The translations under genes and the position numbers were made by a program. Below the pieces are notes generated by a model, which saw only the letters and a program-made list of their open reading frames with translations, had not been told where the DNA came from and ran no database searches. Of a stretch of 64,000 nucleotides of DNA, positions 56,540 through 64,000 are shown in pieces. Origin of the DNA: Sequoia sempervirens (taxonomy: Eukaryota > Streptophyta > Pinopsida > Cupressales > Cupressaceae); NCBI GenBank assembly GCA_007258455.2, contig VDFB02139065.1:1-64000 (forward strand), given 5' to 3'. The first letter of the stretch is position 1; each line of letters begins with the position of its first letter.

Positions 56540-59500
56540 ATGTCTTCATCAGAAGAGGTTACTAGCACTGAAGAGGTGCGAGAGGTACAAGGGGTACAAA
56601 AGGGTCAAAAGGCTAAGATATCGAGGCAAGAATAGCTCCCCATAACATTGAATTATAAGTTTCAATCAGAGGCCACAAGGATAACAGATACATTAGTAGG
56701 CCATATTGATATGGAGCAACTTGTGAAATATGTTCTCTCAACCGATTCCAATCGTAGGGCCAAGATGATTGCTAATTCAGGACTAGCATATGTAGCTTCA
56801 TTTCCTATAGTAGTGAAATGTATGGAGTTCATACTAGCTACTTCTCATGCATGCAACCGAGTACAAAGGAAGTGTATTAATCCTTGGGGAACATAAATAA
56901 CTGATTTGACACCTAAGATGATAAGATATGTCTTTGACCTACCTCCCATTCCTAACCTCAAAATAATGACAGAAGTGGACGAATTGTGGTAGTATGAGGT
57001 AGATGTGGAGGGTAACTTAAGATACGTAAATAAGAGATGGTTGAAAATGGAAAAGAAGTTAATAAAGAAACTACCCTCCAAGCCTAAAATGCCTAACTTT
57101 TCTGTAGAAGTAGGGGACTTGTGATTACACAACTGTTCAGGGAATTTGGGAAAGAAGATTCACATGCATTTGAGAACTATATGTTATCCTTTATTTAGAT
57201 TGTACTCGATGGAAAATAGTATTTAGACTGGGGACAAATGGTGTCAAATGATATTCATTATCAACTCACTAATGTGAAGGACACTAAGAAATTCTACATG
57301 AGTTCCTATGTGATATATTGTGTTGCAAGAATGGGGAAATTCTTAGGGCTAAACACAAAAGGAGTTCTTGAAGAAGAAGTTGGAGACAATAGGGTCTGGA
57401 AATACTATGATCAATTAGAGCTTAGGAAGGTAGAAAACCATTTCAAAAGAGTAAACTATGTCTTTCTATAAGTGGTTATCAACCAGTTGATAGGAGATGT
57501 AGACTTCAGATTGACTAAAGAAGCCATGGGTTTTATTGAATAATGGGGGAGTTGGTTCATTCAGTACTCTAAAATTACTTACATCAGATTATTTGGCTTT
57601 GAAAAATCTCCTTTCAAGCTGTCAATATGTTGGAGTGATAAAATGATATTAATGGAATTTTCCTAATAGATAGATGAGGTAAATGCTAGGTTCTCAGAGA
57701 AACAAAAAGTAGGGTGTCATTATTTTCCTATGGAATTAGGATTTTACTCATGTCAATCAATAGTGGTAGCCAATGCTACATCATAAGAATCCCATGCTTG
57801 CAACCTAAAATTTAATGAGGAAAGGAAGAACCTTGACCTGAAGGGGAAGATGAATGAGATATATGCATCCTTATTTCCCTACCATATTCATCATCTCGAA
57901 GACTTCTGGACTAACCTACAGGATCAATTTTCAAGTGAGGAAAATGGGATATGAAAGGCTGATTGTTCCCCAAATGAGGGACGTTAACATCAAAGAGGAT
58001 ATACCTAAAGGGTTGTTAGATGATGGTGTCCTCCTTGATCCTCAGTACTAGGCATATCAAATTGCAACCAAGGAATTGGATCCCACCAATTAGATGTAAA
58101 AACAAAAAATTGACATAAATAATATTTCAGAGGTTGTCAGTGATCAAAGCATAAAATGGATCGATGTACACTTCCACCGACCCAAAAGTAGAGTCACAAG
58201 GAAAATGAAAGATTCACAAGTTGGACCATCCTCAGAAGCTGAGACAAAGAAGTGTAAGATTACTAATATGTCATCTTCCCAAGCAAAGGAAGAAGAAGTT
58301 ACAATGAAGAAGGTTTACAAAAGCCTTAAAATAGGCTAAACTTACCTACCAAGCTTCTACTGTGGGATTTTTTTCAGTTCTTGGTGTTAAACCCCTTGCT
58401 ACTGTATACCTTGGAGAAGAAACTTCCCAAGAGGGTCCTATTACTCCTCCACAAACTAACGAAACCCCTTCCACTGCACCAGCCACTACAGAAGCAACAA
58501 CTAAAGAAGGGGAAGAGCCTCTAGTCATAGATGTAACAAAATCCCCTCTCTCATCTGATTCTGATGAGACTCCCCTATGTGAGGACTTAGCTAGAGAGGA
58601 GGGATAGGATGGAGAGGAATTTGAAGGAGAGGATGTAGATGTGGGAGGAGGAAACCTTTGGAATTAAGAAGAGATGAGCCATGTCCTAACTAAAGAAGAG
58701 TAGTGGGAGATATTGGAGAGTTCACAAAAGAAAACTATTGAGGAATTGGCTTGTGAAGAGGAAGAAGAGCAAAGGAAATTGGATGAAGAAGAATCTCAAC
58801 AAAAAAAATGGAGCTTAAAACAATTTCTAATATTAAAGAAGAGCTAGAAAGGAGGGAAAAAGAGAAAGTTGAGAATAAGAGGGAAAAGAAGGAGAAGGCA
58901 GGAAAAAAGAGAGCTGATAGAGAAAATATCGAGCAATAAAAGGCTTCATCTGTGTCAAAAATTGCAATAACTTATACACCTCCACTACCTTGAAAGCCAA
59001 TGCCTCCAAGTATTCAACAAATGGAAGTGTCACTAAATACCCCCGCATGGTTGAAGCTAAATTTGGAAAAGAGACAATAGGTCCAAGTTCAACTAGTCAG
59101 TTGGGATGATATGAAAAAGGAAGTGGACAACATCAAGCATAAGAAGAAGCCAAGAGCCATACATTCAACAAGACTGACTAATGATGGGGGTTTAATTACT
59201 AATATTGCAACTCCTAGAATTGATAAGGATGATAAGGAGCTACAAGCTACTGATTAATAGATAAGTATGGTCAATCTAGGTAAAGAAACTCAAAATAAAA
59301 AAATTCACTACTAGATTTGGCAGCTACATTAGCCAAATCCAGAATGGAAAAAGATAAACAACTAAAGGATGAGCTAAAATCACAACGAGGGTAGATGAAA
59401 AGGTTTTTAAAAGAGCTCATTGATTCTACCTTAGAATTGCCAACTACATCAGATGTTCATGTGCTTATGAGTTGAAAAGAAGTTGATAAGATAAATGAAA

Positions 59501-60319
59501 TGAAGAGGAAAGCCTAGATGTTCAATGGATGGATCAACATTCTCTCAAAGGAAATAGAAGAATTACTTGACTAGGGATACACATATTATGAAGAAGCACA
59601 AACACTGGGCAAGCAATTAGGAGAATTATTCACAAATGGTGGGAAGAAGAGGAGAAATATAGAGAGTGTACATGAAAACATTAAAATCCCTCAAGAGGAA
59701 GCCCAAGGAAATGCTGCTTGAATATGGAATTCTAGGAGATGAGGATCAAAAATATGTTGGCAATGTAATCAATATCATCATCTTTTGGTTAGAGATACTT
59801 ATTGAACATAGAGTTAATTTCCTCATAATTCAACATGAAGTATGGGAGCATACATTGATATTTGAATAGATAGTTGGTTGCATCACCATCGAGAAATCCC
59901 CAAGCTCTTTGCCAACTTGTGAGTTGGATTCTTTAGAAAAGGTAAAGGAAGAGTGGAATAATAGATTGGAGGAATTGATAAAGAAAGGAGATGGTCCTTA
60001 TGGGATCCTGTTCAATGAATTGATGACCATTAGGTCTGATACCAAATGGGCTTCAAGGGACATCAGTCATATGCACAAGGCCATTAAAGGAGCTTTTGAG
60101 GAATTCAAGAGATCAAAGTTTAGGGTGGAATGGGTAGATGGACCCGATGAAGAAGTAATGAAGTATTCTATGATAATTTTCATGATTTTCCTAGGAAAAA
60201 GAATAAGCAAAGGGATTATTCTATTTTTGAAAAAAAAAAATCAACTACGGTCAACCATTCCTAGGTGTCCCATTGACAAGAAGTTAACTATAGATCCATT
60301 TTTGATAGGCCAAGAATGA
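56540..60319 (+). pseudogene. ORFx-type pseudogene, possible third copy
   Basis: A splice-acceptor-like tgtctttgcttgtag ends at 56530, and the ATG at 56540 gives MSSSEEVTSTEEVREVQ. Broken frames continue for 3.8 kb. A helical domain (56648-57470) includes MIANSGLAYVASFPIVV, ITDLTPKMIRYVFDLPPIPN and MSSYVIYCVARMGKFLGLN. A middle part (57840-58060) follows, then a Ser/Thr/Pro-rich linker (58380-58600), a Glu/Lys-rich coiled coil (58680-58950) and a C-terminal helical part (59666-60319). The domain order and the ITxxTPKxIRxxxxxP block parallel ORFx copy 1, though identity is low. I do not recognise the protein. It lies upstream of gag (61518) on the same strand, the place where Ogre-type elements carry an extra ORF. 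Confidence 0.4.
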
Positions 60320-61517
60320 GGTGCACTTCTCCAACACACAGGTAGTTCCAAACATCATGATAACTCTAGTTGAACTAAGGCATCCCAATATTTGTGGATG
60401 TGAGCTCGCATTTTGTGGGTCATGATATTTTTTTAAAGGAGATGATAGTGTTTTATTTCTTTCTATAAGTAGGGAAAATATCCTCATTGTAAAGGTCATA
60501 AAATTGAAGTCGTATTTGTAGCCTAAGTTAGAATTTTTTAAGTTTCTATGCAAATAGTTAAATTTTTACAGCTATTATGCAATTAGTTAAGATTTAGAGA
60601 CTTCTTAGTTTAAATACGATGACAATAGAAAATGGTTTTCCATATGCTAGTGGATATTGTTGTGTGTAAATGTTTCTTAATTAGTGAAAATCAATAGAAG
60701 AGGTCGAATTTAAAACAAGCTATTGTATTATCTATGAATGTTATTTTTTTATTATTTGATGATCTACAAAATTTTGTGGCAAGTTAATAATGTTGTTTAT
60801 TAAATTGATTCTAAAAATTGAATTACAAGTATGTTTATTAAATTTGCACTTTGAATGGGTATAATTGCATGAATTTTTGTGAGTTATTCCATTCATTTGT
60901 TTTAGAATTTTATGAAATTTTTGTTACAAAAGTTACATGTCCAAATTTGAGAAGAATGTTTGTCCACGTTTTCTTGTTCCAGAAACTGTGATTTATCTTT
61001 TCTATTTTATTTAAAACCTGATGTCATAGAGTCTTAAGAATATCACTTTGTCCCATTTACCAGAAAATTCCCCTTGAACATTAGAGTTACATTGATCACT
61101 GAGTGAAAGCAACACAATTGAGAACCAACTACCAAGACCTTGGAAGATAGGTAATTTGATATTAGCTATCTTTTTCAAGAGAAGTAGGATAGAGATATTT
61201 TTCTTAATGTTTGTTGTGTTATTTTGACCATCAACAAAATTAGAAATAGAAGGAGGGATCAAAGGAACAAACTAGAGTGAATTAGGTCATTCTCACCAGA
61301 TAGGTTTGAGTGAGTTCTAAGGTCTATTCCCAACAGAGGATCATTTGTAGAACTCCAATTACCTACTCGACCCAAAACATGTAGGACTCCAATCCCACCA
61401 CCATTAACACCACCAACAACTCCACCAAATTTTCCATTAATACCATAGTTGCAACCACCTAACCCATCACCACTGATGGAATTCTTCACAAGGAATCTCA
61501 CCACTAGGGACTATCCC
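60320..61517. other. AT-rich stretch between ORFx-type pseudogene and gag
   Basis: No gene seen. 60440-61020 is AT-rich. 61370-61460 reads on the plus strand as a Pro/Thr-rich peptide (PPLTPPTTPPNFP) that could be the N-terminal part of gag. Confidence 0.4.
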
Positions 61518-63300
61518 CAATGGTATCCATGAGATTCTTAAGAACCTAGAATGGTTTTGTTCTAGGTATGATCATGGGGAAACCCGAAGTGCAGAAGAAC
61601 ACATTCAATAATTTAAAGATGCATGCACTCGAGATCATGTAGCACATCATTATGTGGCTAATAGATTGTTTCCCTATTCATTAGGGGACATGGCATATAA
61701 TTGGTACCTTAATCTACCCACTAGATCCATTAGTATTTGGAAAAACTTGGAGAAATCCTTCATTAATCAATTTTGGTTTTATGTAGACCTAACCATTTTG
61801 TACCACCAGTTTGCCATGATTAGGAAGGAAACCAATGAACCCTTTCCTCTATTCAACACACAATTTCAGAGAATGTATAGGTTCTTTTAGCCACCTTACA
61901 AATTTTCTAAGAACATTTCCATCCAAGCATACCTCAAAGCCATACACCCCTTGACTAGTTCATTCCTACAAAGAACCTACCAGGATGTGGATATCGACTT
62001 GTTGGCAAAAGTTTACCATTTGGCCATTAAATTGCAACAATAGATAATCCCTCAACTCAAAGGTATGGGAGGTACATTGCATTTGTTATGATACCCTAGT
62101 ATGCCTAACCAAATGGTTGCAATCAACCATGCAATGAATAGTGGAACCCCACTAATGAACAGAGTCCCAAGAATGTCCAATTCTTCCTATGGGCCCCTCG
62201 CTAAACTACATCCCCCACCCTTGCTTCCTTAGATTAATGATGGAACCCAAAATTCTTCCCAAAAGAAACATCCTTAAAATTATGTAGGAGGAAAAAATCC
62301 TCAAACAAACCCGCCAACTGCATAACAAGCGAATCAAGATGCAACAACTATGGAAAATGAATATACTACACGTTTGTCAATAGAGTTGGAAAATTTGAAG
62401 AAAACCCTATCTCAAGTGGCTAAGATGGCTTAGTTCAGGTTGAATCCTCCTCAAAATTATAAATAGTACCAAAATTAGGGAGGGTATCTAAACTAGAACA
62501 ATTAACCCAATCAAAATAACAATCAAAACCAAAGGAACCTTCAAAACTAGAATTTCCAAAATTAGAATTGTCAAAACCAGAATAGATGGTATAACCAGAG
62601 GCCTAAAAATAGACAATGGGATACAATACAAAACAATGAAGGAGTCCCACATAATTACCAAGGAAATGAAGACAAAACACACACTATAAATGTTGAAAAT
62701 TTAAACTTCATGACGAACTAGTATAGGTTACATGATCATTACCATCACTTATTTTGAGGTCAATTTCCCAAAAAATGGAAAAGATGGTTAAAATTGCTCA
62801 AGTTGATTCTCAACTAGCACAAGGAAATTCTAAAAAAAGTAGTTGGTCTATAGAGACTTTCATGGCCTTCAAGACATGACAAGTTTAAGTTTCCCTTCCA
62901 AGATGAAAATGACTGAGAAACTAATATGTATGATGCTCAAGATTTTCAAGCTAAAGGAGGCCATTTTCTAAGAAACCAAAACAAATTACCTTTCACCATG
63001 TCTACTCCTCTAGCTAATAACATGGTGCCCCCAAATCCTAGAGAGGATAACAATTTTCCTCCACCAAAAGGGCCATTTGGGATTCCAAATAGACATAATT
63101 CTACTTTCTTTCTTTAACAATAGTCTAACAATAACATGGAGTATGATATGATTATAGAGATGAAAAATAAAATGACTTCCCTATCATTCTTTGATATTAT
63201 GAAATGGTGTCTTGTTCAACACAATTTCATGTTGAAAGCTTTGGCTGAGGTAGATCATTTGAAGGGAAAGACATGAACACCATCATTCTTGTTAAGTTTA
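61518..63300 (+). pseudogene. Ty3/gypsy gag remnant
   Basis: The plus strand reads NGIHEILKNLEWFCSRYDHG, AEEHIQQFKDAC, then ANRLFPYSLGDMAYNWYLNL, SIWKNLEKSFINQFW and QFAMIRKETNEPFPLFNTQF. This is the capsid domain of plant Ty3/gypsy gag (61654-61890 uninterrupted). A second helical part with QAYLKAIHPLTSSFL and LAKVYHLAIKLQQ follows, then an Asn/Gln-rich linker (62460-62660) and a polar part to about 63117. No zinc knuckle was found. There are many stops. Confidence 0.75.
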
Positions 63301-63309
63301 AGAATCTTT

Positions 63310-63990
63310 GGGAAGAACTTACGCAACTACCTGTTAGACTCTAGGGCCTCACATAATGTTATGTCATTTTCCATTTGTAATAAATTAGGCCTAACCCCAA
63401 TTCAAACTCACAAAAGGTTATACAATTGGACAAAACTAAAGTGAACATAATAGGAGAATTGAAAAATGTACACATACACATAAAATCAGATCCAAGAATT
63501 CAAAGTTACATGGATATTTAAATTTTTGACATTCCTGAAATGTATGGTATGTTGTTGAGTAGCGATTGGATGAAGACCACTAGAGCTTATCTTTCATCAG
63601 ACCTCTCACACATGTGGCTACCATGGAAGGGTATGGAAAGTCAAATTAGGATAGAAAGTGAACCTCACGTAAAACACATGATTATTGAATAGGATCACCC
63701 TAATGAGGTGGCTTATTTCAAAACTTAATTAGGAATTTATAAGATGGATGAGCTTATGACCTTTTCAATGCCAACTCTCAATCAAGCACAAACCTTAGAA
63801 AAAAATGATTCCATGACTACCATTAATCAGGAAGTGTTAATCCAGAAACTACATCAGGACAAACTAGTCTTGGGAGAGGAGGTAGATTTGTGTAGTTTGT
63901 TACTTCCAAACTGGTGTAAGGTCCACTATCAAAACCATCTCAAGTTAGCTTGTGAGCCTTGTCTTCACATTTTGAATCAGTATTTTTAGT
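63310..63990 (+). pseudogene. Ty3/gypsy protease remnant
   Basis: The plus strand reads NYLLDSRASHNVMSFSICNK (63325 onward). The protease active site D-S-G is changed to D-S-R by the codon AGG at 63343-63345. IFDIPEMYGMLLSSDWMKTT, with LSSDLSHMWLPWKG after it, is the second conserved block. An open linker (63744-63989) follows; RT would lie beyond 64000. Confidence 0.75.
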
Positions 63991-64000
63991 TAGGAGATGC

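Noticed and set aside
61259..61504. Gly-rich minus-strand protein with a GGVNGGG stretch
   Set aside because: It is antisense to a Pro/Thr-rich stretch at the start of gag and has no support of its own.

Overview
The window is repeat-rich plant nuclear DNA: a nest of long terminal repeat (LTR) retrotransposons with no recognisable host gene, tRNA or rRNA gene. The families point to a seed plant with a large genome. They are Ty3/gypsy of the Tat/Ogre type with extra RNase H domains, a chromodomain-bearing Ty3/gypsy element (chromovirus), a CACTA-type transposon end, and plant mobile domain (PMD) coding sequence. A gymnosperm would fit but cannot be shown from sequence alone. Almost every coding region is broken by stops or frameshifts. 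The exception is a 712-codon low-complexity open frame at 25791-27929. Two 100-N assembly gaps (21118-21217, 47789-47888) interrupt the window.

Layout. 1-1628: LTR-like repeat with TATA box and stem-loops. 2474-5647 (+): decayed Tat-type pol in the order protease, RNase H, reverse transcriptase, integrase. 7012-10941 (+): pseudogene of an unrecognised protein ending in coiled coil ('ORFx'). 14280-15110 (-): second, inverted ORFx fragment. 16038-21117 (-): decayed chromovirus (gag, protease, RT, RNase H, integrase, chromodomain). 22273 to at least 47788 (-): a giant Tat/Ogre-like element. Its left LTR (22273-33850) is split by a 5.2-kb nested insertion (24315-29527, +) carrying the 712-codon frame. 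Its internal region (33851-43296) has a polypurine tract, integrase, second RNase H, RT/RNase H, G-patch, protease, gag and a tRNA-Lys primer binding site. Its right LTR starts at 43302 and runs into the gap. 47889-48087: CACTA-type terminus. 48088-49440: second copy of the 1-1628 LTR-like repeat. 49467-55656: another copy of the giant LTR, followed by a scrambled junction and a further LTR fragment (55882-56440). 56540-60319 (+): likely third ORFx-type pseudogene. 61518-64000 (+): gag and protease of another Ty3/gypsy element that continues past the window.

Most notable points. The giant element has LTRs of about 6.35 kb, reconstructed across the insertion. Each LTR carries, antisense to gag-pol, a pseudogene of a PMD protein. 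Several stops are shared by all copies, so the PMD gene was already dead in the progenitor LTR. The pro-pol frame has no frameshift over about 5.1 kb and 11 stops, all of the type made by C-to-T decay. A diffuse GCGCATCTGGG minisatellite lies in opposite orientations in the LTR and in the 5' leader. The nested insertion shares the polypurine tract and first LTR bases with the giant element although it encodes no polymerase, which suggests a non-autonomous partner. The LTR copies at 43.3 kb and 49.5 kb differ over their first ~180 bases and then appear identical over 4.3 kb up to an assembly gap, which may be an assembly artefact.
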